Origin: Cyrtodaria siliqua
Lineage: Eukaryota > Mollusca > Bivalvia > Adapedonta > Hiatellidae
Direction of reading: 5' to 3'
Assembly: GCA_037043455.1 (NCBI GenBank)
Contig: JAWPHD010007112.1
Span: 1-64,000 of the forward strand
DNA length: 64,000 bases
Below the pieces are notes generated by a model. That model was given only the letters and a program-made list of their open reading frames with translations, searched no databases and was not told where the DNA came from. Of the stretch, positions 11,701 through 26,000 are shown in pieces; position 1 is the stretch's first letter; the number at the start of each line of letters is the position of its first letter. Position numbers and translations under genes: made by a program.

Positions 11701-14700
11701 AATTCAAGGTCATTGCTTAATTTATCGAATTCAATTCAAGGTCATTACTTAAACCATCAAATTCAATACAAGGTCATTGCTTAAACCATCAAAATAAATT
11801 CAAGCTCATTGCTTAAACCATCAAATTCAAGGTCATTGCTTAAACCATCAACATAAATTAAAGGTCATTGCTTAAACCATCAAATTCAGTTCAAGGTCAT
11901 TGCTCAAACCATCAAATTATCAAATTCAATTCAAGGTCATTGCTTAATCCATCAAATTCAAGGTCAAATCAAATTCAATTCAAGGTCATTGCTTAAACCA
12001 TCAAATTCAATTCAAGGTCATTGCTTAAACCATCAAATTCAATTCAAGGTCATTGCTTAAACCATCCAATTCAAGGTCATTGAATTGAAAGGTCAGTATA
12101 TTCACTATATTATTAAATGGCCTTCTCTTTCTGTTAATTTCATTTATACAACCAATCAAATCATGTGTTTCATACCTACTTGGTCATTCTATAAATGTAA
12201 ATATATATTCAAATAATGCACTCTCTGTGACTGGGTCATAGGTAGTGGGGAGTAACAACTTCTAGTCAAACTGTCAGAATTCATTCAGATGTGATTTAAT
12301 TGGTTCACTTTAACTCCACCCCCACCCCCCACCTTTTTAACAGTGATGATGAAATGAAAATTAAAAATAATTAAATGTATTAAATGTTCTAATGTATGGT
12401 GAATACTCACGTCTCGATGGTCAATTGGTGTACATTTGATGCTATACACCAAGTCTCTAGATTTGAGATTCCACATTTTAATCGGGTTACCATGGAGACG
12501 TATATTGATCTGTGACTGTTCAATCAGCCAGCCAGGGGCTATGTGACATCTGCCTCCTGGAATTATCCAATCAGGTATGATGTTACAACAGTTAGGTCAG
12601 AGCCAACCAATCAATGACAAGAAATAGTACCATTTGACTGATGTGATCTACTGTACTCCAGGGATTTGCTTTTCTGAATTTTAATCCAAGTTTGAATTCA
12701 AATTGCTGAAATGTAACTAAAGTATTATAATTATGCACTGGTTTGTTTGTCAATAGGCAAATTTAAAGCCGAGTCATCCCTGACAGAAAGAAAGAGTGCT
12801 TTTATGTATAAGAATCCAATACCAACCTAAAAACGTGTCCATAGAATATGAATGCCCCACTTTAGCACTTCACATATTAGAATTAAACGAAGTTAAGTAT
12901 GTCAAAGTGGTGCCCTTCTTGCTACTGTCATGTAGATGTTGGTGTGTATAGTTTTATAGCTGTTATTTGTGCGAGAAATTAAACTAGAAGGGTGTTCCGC
13001 GGAACACGTGTGTCGCCTGTCAGCGCTTTGTCAGTATAACAAGGATTTTTGGATCCAGATAAACGGCCTTGACAAATTTGCCTGACTAAGTTTTCGTGAA
13101 GAAAAAACAGGATTTAACCCATATGGTTACATCTACCTGACAGCACCAGTGTGTGAAGTTGGAAAGCTATATGGCTTCCTGTGTCGGAGAAATGAAAAAC
13201 TAACTAAAAACTTAAATACAGAATGTTTTTCGTTCGGACAAAGGTATCACAATATGCTCACTCCACTTCTCAAATCTGTCAGTTTTAAACTTTTGACGAT
13301 TTCAAATATACAGGTGGAGATGATCACCAGCGTGTACAGAAGTACCTGTGGTAAGAATATGTGTATTAAATATAAAATCATTGTATACAATAAATATAAC
13401 ATACATACCACAGATTCCGAGTCCCCATTCAGGCTATAACAAGCTAAGGATGTGAAGACATTTTTATTTAGTCCTGTAAACTTCAGTTTTAGTCTAGATA
13501 AATGTTATGGATTGATAAACAGCGACAGTAACATGATTTCACTCTTTGTATGCTACTCGGGAAAACCATCACTCATTGATCTGTCACTCACAAGCTGGTT
13601 CGCTAGAAAAATAGAAATTAACACCGCAATCTAAAAATTAGATTTTTTAATTAAACTTCTGTTCCAACTGTATATCTCCCTGTAATAAAGTATTATTGTT
13701 TTTTTCAATATTTATGCCATAATAAATAAATTGCTAGATTTTTATCAATTGTTTCTCTTCAAATAGGTAGAAATCAAACAAAACCCTCATCTAAAGATTA
13801 AAAACAAAAGCAAGTGATGTGATATTTAACTGCACACTTGTTACTCAACTGTCCATAGCACTGCAATACAGTTTCTCCCAACTAATTATATATTTTTTAA
13901 AACGAAAGCCAATAAAAAACGAGAGGTTGTTTTTAGTAAAATCTGATGTCTCCCCCACTGGGGAAAGGGCCATAAATCGCCAAAAAGGTCGAACACGTAG
14001 ATGATATGCGCAACTAGGTTTGGCAATGATCATCTATACTATGTTTCGTACTAAGTTTCATTAAAATCCGACCAGGGGATCAGGAGAACTAGTCCGGAAA
14101 AGTATGTGTATTAAAACCTGTAAAGGGCTATAACTCTGCCAAAAATCATTCAACCGGAAAATGGCGATGACATGCGCAACTAGGCGTGGTACTGATCATC
14201 ACTGCTGAGTTTCGCTGAAATCCGGCCAGGGGTTAAGGAGACCTACTCTGGACAAAGTTTGTGACATACAGGCAGACAGCACAAAAACAATATGTCACCA
14301 TCCACAAAGTGGGGGAGACATAATTCAGACAGGCAAGCAACAAACAGTTTCAGGTGTTGATGAAAATCTAGCAATTACTTAACATAGCCTTATAGATATT
14401 TCTGCTGTCAGTCATGGAGACAGAAAAGAACATGGTTGTACATTTAGTCTTGCAGACAGTGCATAAGTTTGTGACAATATGATAAATAGGACAGACTGAC
14501 TGAAACTTACATATATTAAGAAGAGAGAAAACAATGTCAAAGAGGAGAATGAAAGATAAATAGAAAAGAAAAAATTGTTTGTTTGTTTGAATGGTGTTTT
14601 ACGCCGTTTTTAGCACATTTTAGGCTATATATGACAGTTTTTTTTGTGGTAGAGGCAGACCACCCAACTTTTCCTGGGTAGAAGCAGTACTATATACCTT

Positions 14701-17700
14701 CCGCCATCCGTAAGAATCGAAACATTCTCACTAACAAGTTGAGCTCCCAGTGGGATTTGAATATGCACTTAGTTTCAGCCCCATTAAGCATTATTCAAAC
14801 AAGAAATGAAGCTGTAAAGGATAAGGAAGTTTGCCTCTGGCAGTTTTTTCAGTGACACTGAGGACCAGGGCTTTTCTTTTAAAAAATTGTGAAGATGCCT
14901 TAATCTGCTCATTTTGTGGGGGGAAAAAGCGCAATAACTGTCTAACTTGTGACAAAGTACTGAAAGATCAATAAAAGCAATATTGCTCATTACCTACATG
15001 TACATTCATTGTTTTTGTGGGAGGAGAACACTGTACAACATTTATTCAGCATAATATGGTACATTATAGATAATATTGCTTCTGAAAATGTATCCAAAAC
15101 AACACAATATTGAGAAAGTAAGAAGGGGAAATGTTTACAAAAAAATAATTGTGAAAAGAATTGTCCACGGTTGTGAAAAAAATACCAATCTTGAATTGTG
15201 AAGTAGCTGAATTCGGCCCCTGTTATAGAAGGAAAAAAATCCAATCTCACTCATAATATTGATGTAGTAGTGAATGGGTGCTACATACAATATTTTGTGC
15301 CTATATGAAATTCGAAATCTGTCTTCCCAAATTAACACACGGTGGCGGTCGTGACACCCCATTAATTTTTTACATATACATTATTTATCTAGATATTGAT
15401 TCAGATAATCAGTTTAGTTCTTCTAGAGTGGAAATGCAATTAACTCCTACACCTGTATCTTGCTATACATATTCATATTTGACCCTGAGGACTGACGTGG
15501 CGCAGTCGGTAGCGCAGCAGATTTGTAACCGGAGGCCCCGGGTTCAATCCTTTGTGGTGCCACTGAGTTCCGTCGGTATGTTCTTGGGCAAGACACTTTC
15601 CCTTAGCCTCATCCGTCGATGGGGACGTAAACCGGACAGTCCCGTGTATCGGTCTATCCTCCGAGCGCGTTAAAGAACCATAGGAATCTATTCGATAATA
15701 CGAGTAGGGCAGGTTTCCGGATTCCTATGTATCCTTCCCCTCTCTCCGGGGTGGCTCTAAATAACCTATACTGTGTTGATGAGCCGTTTAACAACATTCA
15801 GTTCAATTCAATTTGACCCAGGTTTCGTTAATATGAAGATATATACATGTACATGTATATCTAACAAGAACTCCAAGACAATCAAGGGCTCTACCAAATT
15901 TTAACGTAAAATGAAGATTTTCAACTCCATTTTGACTTCAAGTGTCGATATAAACCTATATATTTAATTTCAAAAGTTACTGAATGGAAGTGAGAATTTT
16001 AAATCAACAAGGGCTATAACTCCTTCAATTTTTTATTTGATTATTGAATATGATTTTGCTCATATAAACAGGTATATGAACATTTGTGTTGATGGCCCAA
16101 TGATTTTTAAGAAGGTGATGACACAATTTTTTTTCAAATTCAAGTAAAGGTCATATGAGAAATCTTATATTAAATATGTCAAATTAATAATAAAATCAAA
16201 GTGCTGAAAGCACTGATGGACTAGGGGCTTTGGAAATTGAACAGTTCTGTAGAGTGTACATGGTGTAAGTGCATTTATGAACATAACTTGTGTTCTGTGT
16301 CGAATTTGGTTCTGTGTAGCGGAAAGCGTCTTCTTGAGTTCGAAGGGATCAGATTGTAATTATTATATTCCGACGCTTGCACCGGATAGAAATATGGGCC
16401 GTATGAGTTATCCTTTTAGCAAATACATCTAATTTTATTATTGTTTACATATTTTTTTTATTGTGCTATGTATTCCATCATTTATTAATTCGGAGCAACA
16501 TTATTCATATCTGTACAAAGTCGGATTTGAAAAAAATCTTCTCCACTCGATTAATAGTGATCGCGGGTCATGAAATCAACGCGTGATCAGTTCAATCTCT
16601 TGCGTCTGAAATGCCGCTTCTACAGCGTAGTAATACAATTTGTAAATTCTGCAATTATAACATTTTGACAAAGACTTTCTTTAAGATTGTCTGCATTAGG
16701 TGACGGATGTTCCATTTTCCCGCTGATATCGCAAATGTTTACCTCTATTCTTTTTTGCTGAAAAATAACTACTTTTGCTCGGAAGCATTGGTCCTTTCGA
16801 CATTAATATGCAAATGAGCTACTTTATCCCAGGTTTGCAAAGCTGGCTTTACGGGGCCCAAACGGTGTTTATAATATTTCGAGATAAAATATATCATCTT
16901 GTTTCTTGTCTTAGTAGAAAAAAAGTATATGCCCAAACATCACATTCTTTAATTTTCTTTCCATTTCCCACAGCTTATTTACGATTTAGATGGTATTTGT
17001 CTGATCCGGAGAACTACTTCTTCTCTACACAAGCCAGGGCCCCTATGAATATGCATACAGTGAGTGGGTTGTGTTTACCTCTTTTATGCGAATGAACACC
17101 CAATCAAAATGACAGATGACGCTCTGTCTGTTAGCGTAGTGATACATTTCGTCAGTGACGATCTGTTGCGGCTTCTAGCATGCTCGAATTTTGTCGCCTG
17201 CTAAGTACTTGGGCTTGAAAAGCCCCTAGTTTCAAGCCCCTAGTCAAAAAACACATTTTTCTTGGCTCTGCCTTGCAAACAATTCATACTACGCAGTAAA
17301 TTTTCATCTGTTTGTTTACTGTAAGTGGTAATGTTTTTTTTCTACGCAGTTATTATTGCACTTATGAAATGTCAGAAATTAAGACAAATGCCCCAGGAAA
17401 ATACTTACTACTTCAATCTTATATCAGACAGTGATGCATAAAGGCAGAAAAAACATGTAAAGGCCAACCATAATTGTTTTGGTATGCCGTTTCCATGCGT
17501 AACGAAAAAAGTTCCCCACAAAACATTTAATAGCAAGATGTTTTAAAATATTTCTTAAGGTTTTTACATTTTTTTGAATTTGAATGACGTTTAACATCAT
17601 TTTCCAGCACATTTTAGGCCACGTATGAAAGTCCATTTTTAGTGGTGGAGGCCGACCAGCCACTTATTCCTGGGTAGGACCAGTACCTCCTGCCATCCAT

Positions 17701-20007
17701 AAGAATTGACATTTTCTCACTTACAAGTCGAGATTCCAGTAACTATTTGAACCCGCAGCGGTGAGAAGATTTCAAATGCAACTGTATTTGGGTTACAGTT
17801 ACATTGTTCCTGAATTCTTGTATCATACTTGAGGGGAATTAATTTATGGACAAACAGGTGGAAAACGAGACAGGGACAGCAGGATGACCAAAAGGAAGAA
17901 AAAACACATAAGACGCAACAAAGCGGCCATTAATCAAACAAATAATCTTTAAGTGAATGATGCTATATGATGTGGGAAGTATTAAAATTACTGATGCCAA
18001 AAGTGTGTTTTTACCATATTCGCCAAATATTGAAACTTCTTCTGTTTTCTTCTCCTTTTCAAAATCTAAAAAATAAAATGAAAATATGTTAATATAAATA
18101 GAGATGTTACTCTAAATAGATGTGTAACTATAAATAGACATGGCTGCATTATTATAAAAAGACATTTAACAAAAGAAGACTGTTAAATTTGATCCTGCTA
18201 TTTTATTAGATTATTATGAATTACAGAAAAACAAATTGAACTTGGCAGCCCTGTTTTGAAGGCTGTAAGGCTTGTTAAGGATTATGTCCCCTTTTGTGTA
18301 ATCCCATTGAGATTGCATTTGAAAAAGATAAAAACAAGAACTCACAAATGATCTTGAATATTTTTCAGTATAATATGTTTACACATTTATCTAATGGATG
18401 CAAAGGCTATTCTAGTCATGCTTAGCGGGTTAAGGGCTAATAACTCATTCAAACAGAGAATAAGTTTATAAATAAGTCAACAACAAGTATTTATAGCAAT
18501 ACTCATATAACACAGTCATGTTTGACTTTGGTACTTATCAATTTAACACATTGAATATTAACAGTCATATATTTCAAATCATTCAAGAGTGTCTCTGATA
18601 GCTGTATTTAAATTCACAGGAAACAAGTGGCAAGCTTTTTTTTAAACAACTCTACTGGTCTAAGGCTTACTTTGTATCTCATAAACATCTGACAAATTTG
18701 GTGGAAAATGAGAGCAAAACAAAAAGCTGAGGTGGGGTGGGGGTGACTTTCTGAACAACTATGGTAAGTAAAAGTCAAAGTAGAGCTTAAACATAAAGAA
18801 ATAACAGAAGACAACCTACTATGGCATAAGCCGTACTAAAACTTACGATTAACAAACCAAAAATATACAATTTTTCAGTAAATCAAGGGCCATACATTTT
18901 GGTATTTATTTTCCAATCAAGGTATTTTTTAAACTTGTTCAAGCTTTTACTCTGGAAAAGTTTGGTAAAGATCCGATACAAAATGGAGTGTTTAAGGATG
19001 ACAGACAACAGACCATTTCATAAGCCCCACTGTTGGCCAGTAGAGCTAAAAGCAGATAGATGCTGAATAAGCTTGCCACATTTAGTTGTTAAAAAAGAGA
19101 ATAAGTTACCCAGAACCGAGAACACGCGTGGCATAATATTTGTCTCCCACTGTGTCACTATTCACTTACCCAGAACCGAGAACACGCGTGGCATAATATT
19201 TGTCTCCCACTGTGTCACTATTCACTTACCCAGAACCGAGAACACGCGTGGCATAATATTTGTCTCCCACTGTGTCACTATCACGCTTTCCTCATCATCC
19301 TCATTATCAGAATGAAATACGCGGCAGACCAGGTAACGATACTTCCGCACCTCCAGTCCTGAAAACCTCATCCTCTTGGACCATATGTCACTGAAATAGC
19401 AATGCAAGAGTACTTTATATAATTTGTATTGTAACAAAAGAATTCAGTGAATATTATGATCCATTTTTCAAATCCATCAGTCGTTTACAGAAGTACAGAC
19501 AGGACAAGAAATATTACCAGATGAACAGACAACACTATATCCCCATACATCTTTTCTAAATATGGGAGTATAAATCTTGATCAGTATTTAATGGGACACA
19601 CCGCAATCTTTATTTTTAAAAAACTCAAGACGTCCCCTTAGTTTTCCTGCATAACTTCCATATCTAGAATCATTAAAATTAATTACTAGAATTGTTCAAT
19701 GAACGAATGAATGAATGGTGTTTTACAGAACGTCGACACAAAAATAGGTCATATTGTGCGTAAAAACTGATGAAAGATGAAGAAATGAAGTAGTAAATAA
19801 AAACTAGAATTATCACTGAAAGTCATTAATACCCCCACAATACCGCCTTGTCACATAAACATGGCAACCACAAGAAAACAATGGTAGGGCCACAAGTTAT
19901 TACAACATTAGAAATCCGGCCCTCCCGCTACAAAATATTCATACAATTTAGACAATGGCAAACAAATTATTTAAACTACAAAATATGAAATAAACAGGAA
20001 AAATAAA

Positions 20008-20045
<38 letters not shown>

Positions 20046-23000
20046 GAGAGAGAGAGTTTTCAATATTGTTAGTGATCAGGGAAGAAGACTAACAACAAGA
20101 GGTCAATGACCTTGAAGCTCTACTGATTGATTTTGATTTCAGGAAGAAGTGACTACAAACTTGTTTTTTGAAAAATTATTTTTAGCCGTGGTGGCCATCT
20201 TGAATTTTCGGCCGACCTGAAATTTTGCTAGGATCAATTAGACATCAAGAGCAACATTCCTGTGAAGTTTCATGAAAATCCGTCAAGTAGTTTCAGAGGA
20301 GTAGTCGCTACAGTTTTCATTATATAACTCTATGTAAACAAAGATGGCCACTGGCAGCCAGGTTTAACGTTGAATCAAAACGATTTTTGACAAGGACCAG
20401 CATCATGTCATGCTGATCATTTTAGAAAAAGTCCCATATCAATATCACTTAGAGTTTTCAAGAAGTAGTCGCTACAAACTTGTTTTTTAAAAACCTATTG
20501 TTAGATTTGGTGGCCATCTTGGATTTCACATCAACATGAATTTTTGCTAGGATCAACTAGACCTCATGGGCAACATTTCTGTAAAGTTCCATGAAAATCC
20601 ATTCAGTAGTTTCAGAGGAGTAGTCGCTACAAAATTTTTTTTACGGACAGACAGACTGACGGACGCCGCACCACGGCATAAGCTCGCTGGTCTCTGATCA
20701 GTCGAGCTAAAAATGTCCGTGTTACACCGTTCAGGGTTCGACACTAACTTTTTTAAACGGGTAGTCCGGAGGACTAGTGACTTTAAAAATCTAGTAGTCC
20801 TCCTGAGAACTAGATGGTCCTTCCAAAAACGGTGTATTTAGCAACAAAAAATACAGGTGTATAACAGGAGACAAACTTCAAAGGGAGCAGTGCCAAAAAC
20901 CCTTTTTGTCTTGAAGATACCAACTGAAATCGTAAATCTTTATTTTTTCAGTTTCTCCCCAGTCAGGCTTTCATCAGATTTAGATGCATTTTCAACCCTA
21001 ACCAACTTGACACATGTTAACCGAATGCAATATTATTCTGGTCTTCGTTTCATTTTTACTGAAAAATACAAATAATCGACAATTACCCCAAACTTATTTT
21101 TCAGTCATACCCGCATTGAGTAACAAAACACAAAATCATTACCTAATCCATAGACATAGATAAGTTATTTCTCTCGTCTATAAAGCAATCACAAACTCGC
21201 TTTATACCAAACACATTTCTTTATTTCATAATTAGCCGTCAGTAAAACACGCATTAGAAGTTTGCGCTTTTGCTTATTGACGACCGCCGCAAAGATTCTT
21301 TACAACTGTGCCGATGTCAATCATATAATTATAACCGCCTTTTAAATTTATTTATCGCAGGAGAAATCAGTTTCAAATTATCTCGTCGAATCATTACCCC
21401 GCCCTTGCGCAGTAGTCTGTAGTACGTCTTTTAATTATTCACCAAATGGAAAAATACGACGTCTTTGATTGGTTTACTTAAATAGAATGCGCACATGATC
21501 TAATCACGTGATCGCCTAACGAGCAAACATGGGGGTTATATTCACATCTTGCCTCAGGCAAACCGATAATGATCGATAATTAGGCTATTGCCCTGATTAG
21601 ATAAGAGTTGGGTTGTTATTTAATGATAATGGGATTAAATAAGGTACTTGTGAAACACGCGCTGATTGTGTATTTTAGAGGGTTTTGTTAATTATGCGGT
21701 TTATCACATTTGAAATTGCTGAAATTGACCCGAAAATGACATTCGCCCCACATGGATAGAAAAGCGAAATCGGCCAAATCATAGCGGTTTTAAGCGACTT
21801 CGCCTAATCGAGTGACCCCGGCCCTAAATTAGGAATGTGTATTTTATGGCCGTAATATCTATAATGGGGCTCGAAAAATTACTGGTCCGACGGACTAGCC
21901 AACTTTCACGTTTTACGGTTTAGGTAGTCCTCCTGAAAAACAGGTGGGCACAGGACTAGCATTAGTGTCGAACCCTGCCGTTCAAGTGAAAGATGTATAA
22001 GTGTAATAAAAAGAGACATGGTCATGAAGAGGATGCATTATAAATTGTTTAAATTTAATACAAACCCAAATTAGCAGGTTCCTCAGAGTTGACTGTAGCA
22101 TTTTTTTGGCAAATTTTAAGTTGAAAAGGGGCCATAACTCCATCAAAAATTGGTGGTTTGTAACCAAAGTCGAACTTGACCTGTATTTTATGGTCTTAAA
22201 CCCGTGTACCAAAAATTATTTAAATCCGTCGACCCTTTCATAAGTTATCGTCCGGACACCGTTTTTTGGGCAAATTCTAAGTTGAAAAGGGGCCATAGCT
22301 CCGTCAAAAATTGGTGGTTTGTAACCAAAACCGAACTTGACTTGTATTTTATGGTGTTATACCCGTGTACCAAAAATTATTTAAATCCGTCGACCCTTTC
22401 ATGAGTTATCGACTGGAAACCGTTTTTTGGGCAAATTCTAAGAGGAAAAGGGGCCATAACTCCGTCAAAAATTGGTGGTTTGTAACCAAAGTCGAACTTG
22501 ACCTGTATTTTATGGTCTTAAACCCGTGTACCAAAAATTATTCAAATCCGTCGACTCTTTCATGAGTTATCATCCGGAAACCTTTTGGGCAAATTCTAAG
22601 TTGAAAAGGGGCCATAACTCCGTCAAAAATTGGTGGTTTGTAACCAAAGTCGAACATGACTTGTATTTTATGGTGTTATACCCGTGTACCAAATATTATT
22701 TAAATCCATCAATCCTTTCATGAGTTATCATCCGGAAACCAACAGACCGACCGACCGACTGACAAGCTCACTCCTATATATACACCCCCAAACTTTGTTT
22801 GTGGGGGTATAATGAATGTAAATATATAAAGATAAAACTATTTACAAATAAGGGATGATATGGTAGTAATATAAACTATGTATAAATGTAAATCAACAAA
22901 TGCCCGTCAACGTGTGTATAAACAAGTAAATATATATATAAGTTCAAAGCAAATTATTTTTAAGACAAATTTAATTTATATTTATCACCGACTTTGTTTA

Positions 23001-26000
23001 CAAATGACTTTGTAGCATTATTATTGGTCACATCTGTCACTTTATCACTGAACCCAAACAAACATTGCTTTGTATCTTGCCTATGGAAATGATGCATTGT
23101 ATGTGGTAAATTTATTTTTCTCAGTATATATATGTAAATATGTAAATGTGGGTATAGTACTATTCAGAACTATTAAATGTGTTGTCACTCAACTATACAA
23201 ATATTTGTCAATTTTAAAACATATATTCTGTTTTTGACCTGTATAAACCTAATCAGATCTCATTTAATAGATGACTGAATACCGACTAAAACTACAGTAA
23301 ACATAAAATCTGTAATTACCCCTTGCTTATAAAATATACCAACCAGCATGTCTGATGACACCATATGGATTAATAAATAGTCAGGGCTTTTTTTCGGAAA
23401 AAGGGGAAGAGGCCCAGGCCCTTCAATAGGGGAAAGTTTTTGCGTTGAAGGGGGGAAAATAATGCGATTTCGAGATATAGGGGGACCAGTATATTGGCTA
23501 GAAATTGAAGATTTGAGTGTGCAAATATGTAAAAGAGGTACATTTTAGATAAACTGTCTTCTATAAATGTATCCCAAACAAAATAATGTTGAGAAAGTTA
23601 GAGGGGGAAATAATGTTAAATAATGTTGCTTTTTTTTAGGGAAATTTTCTCAGCCAAGAGAGCAAAAAAGTAGTCTGTTTTATTCGGCCCCTTCCCCTAC
23701 CTCGACTCATTCACTGTTTATGAATGAAAAAAAGCCCTGATTATATATACACTGAATTTTAATTTCATCTATTCTATTTAACAATATCTAAATAGTTGCC
23801 AAATGTGCAGTGTTTATTTATGTCTGAATACTTATTATTAAGGATATATACGTCTTCATCAAGATCCAATTAGCTGTTGTTCACTAATTGTCATATTGGT
23901 GCCTACAAAATGATTTTTAATGAATTTTATTGCATAACAGTAGGTAACTTGAGATGCTTTGCGCATTGGATTTTCATCGATGCTCATAGAATTTTATTGC
24001 ATGGTTGTAAAGTTGAATAATCACCCTACCGGGAAAAAAAAATATATATATAGGAAAATTTCCTGTACAGAAGATAGAATGCATCTAAACTTGAATGATT
24101 TTGTGGTAGTAACTGCTTCTGGTTACTATTCCTGTTTTAGTTGTTTTTTTAATAACAGTCACAGGTTATGAAAAACGTAACTGTTTTAGGTTAGAGCTTT
24201 GACTGATTATGGCAATAAACTTGTTAAATTCAGAGCATAACATGTATAAGTACGACCCCCAAAAGCAAAAGTCACAAAACGAATACCAGGTATATCCCAA
24301 TGTCAGGCGTGCATTGCCGCTAATGGTGGATATTGTGACTTTTGCTTTTGCGGGTAGTATTGTAATATTTTGAATTTAACAAGTTTAATGTTGATCAATT
24401 TGAATGAAATTTTCAGCAATTCGACTGTAGATATGGTTCAATAGAATAGATGAAATTAAAATTTAATTTCTATTGAAATATGTCAGTTATCTTAGTTTAT
24501 TTTTAGTCGTTTAGTGTATATATGAAATGGGGTTTTATGTCCCGTTAACACATAATACATGTATATGGTTATAGTGAGACAGTAACCTCAGAGGTTGATG
24601 TGACATGTGATGTTTCCTTCAAGAAACTGACCCGCCAAGAAACAGCAATATTACACTACAAAACTGTTTATTAAAATCTATCCAGGTGTTCAGGTCATAT
24701 AATGATGTATATATGCCAATTAAAAGTACAGTTTTTTTCGGGTTCTTAAAATACCCTCGACTCAATATGTTTAAAATGAATTATGAGTTGGTAACTCTTA
24801 TTTCAACGCTCCAGTTTTGAGGTTTGGCCTCGCTGGTTTAAACCCTTTATACATGTAGTTTGTCTATAAAGGTTGGATTGTCAAAATATGTATTAAAGTT
24901 ATAGTAGGTTTAGAATCGGTTGTTGTAAAATCTGCCTGACGGGATAATGACTTTAACCCTTAACCCGCTACATATAATATAATGGACTGTTCTTTCATTG
25001 AATTAAGACCATTAGCAATGGGGTGTTTTGGGGAAATGACTGAGTTACTTGCAGGCAGATGACAGATGTGACTACGATCATTACAAGAATGTGACAAGAT
25101 TATATAAAGATACACACTTATTAAAGGTTCAGACTTGTTTTCCCACTCCTCCTGTAAAACTTTTTCAGAAACAAATCTGAGAACCAAACAAGAGGTCAAT
25201 GACCTTGAAGCTCTACTGATTGATTTTGATTTCAGGAAGTAGTCGCTACAAACTGGTTTTTTGAAAAACTATTTTTAGCCGTGGTGGCCATCTTGAATTT
25301 CCGGCCGACCTGAAATTTTGCTAGGATCAATTAGACATCAAGAGCAACATTCCTGTGAAGTTTCATGAAAATCCGTCAGGTAGTTTCAGAGGAGTAGTCG
25401 CTACAAGTTTTCATTATATAACTCTATGTAAACAAAGATGGCCACTGACAGCCATGTTTAACATTGAATCAAAATAATGTTTGACTCGGATAACCATCAT
25501 GTCATGCTGATCATTTTAGAAAAAGTCCCATATCAATATCTCTTATAGTTTTCAAGAAGTAGTCGCTACAAACTGGTTTTTTAAAAATCTATTTTTAGCC
25601 ATGGCGGCCATCTTGAATTTCCGGCCGACCTGAAATTTTGCTAAGATCAATTACACATCAAGAGCAACATTCGTGTGAAGTTTCATGAAAATCCGTCATG
25701 TAGTTTCAGAGGAGTAGTCGCTACAAGTTATCATTATATAACTCTATGTAAACAAACATGGCCACTGGCAGCCATGTTTAACGTCGAATCAAAATAATGT
25801 TCGACTTGAATAACCATCATGTCATGCTGATCATTTTAGAAAAAGTCCCATATCAATATCACTTATAGTTTTCAAGAAGTAGTCGCTACAAACTTGTATT
25901 TTGAAAATCTATTTTTAGCCATGGCGGCCATCTTGAATTTCCGGCCGACCTGAAATTTTGCAAGGATCAATTAGACATCAAGAGCAACATTTGTGTGAAG

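Larger units (their letters stand above)
19829..22810. mobile_element. 3-kb composite DNA element with ATACCCCCACAA ends
   Basis: The ends ATACCCCCACAA and TTGTGGGGGTAT form a terminal inverted repeat; the sequence outside both ends is one continuous retrotransposon 3' UTR, which defines the borders. It contains a GA microsatellite (20012-20056), a 320-bp-unit element (20090-20710), a CAGGG element (20732-21977) and a 161-bp tandem array (about 22060-22740) followed by GACCGACCGACCGACTGACAA. It lies in intron 1 of the host gene. Confidence 0.7.

Noticed and set aside
16775..17095. 106-codon ORF with a splice-like boundary (CCCACAG ... CA|GTGAGT)
   Set aside because: It lies inside a TIR-bounded element, crosses low-complexity sequence and matches no transposase or host family I know.
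22204..22723. Three similar 65-66 codon ORFs in a row ([16 protein letters not shown])
   Set aside because: They are successive units of a 161-bp tandem repeat; frames shift between units and no independent support exists.
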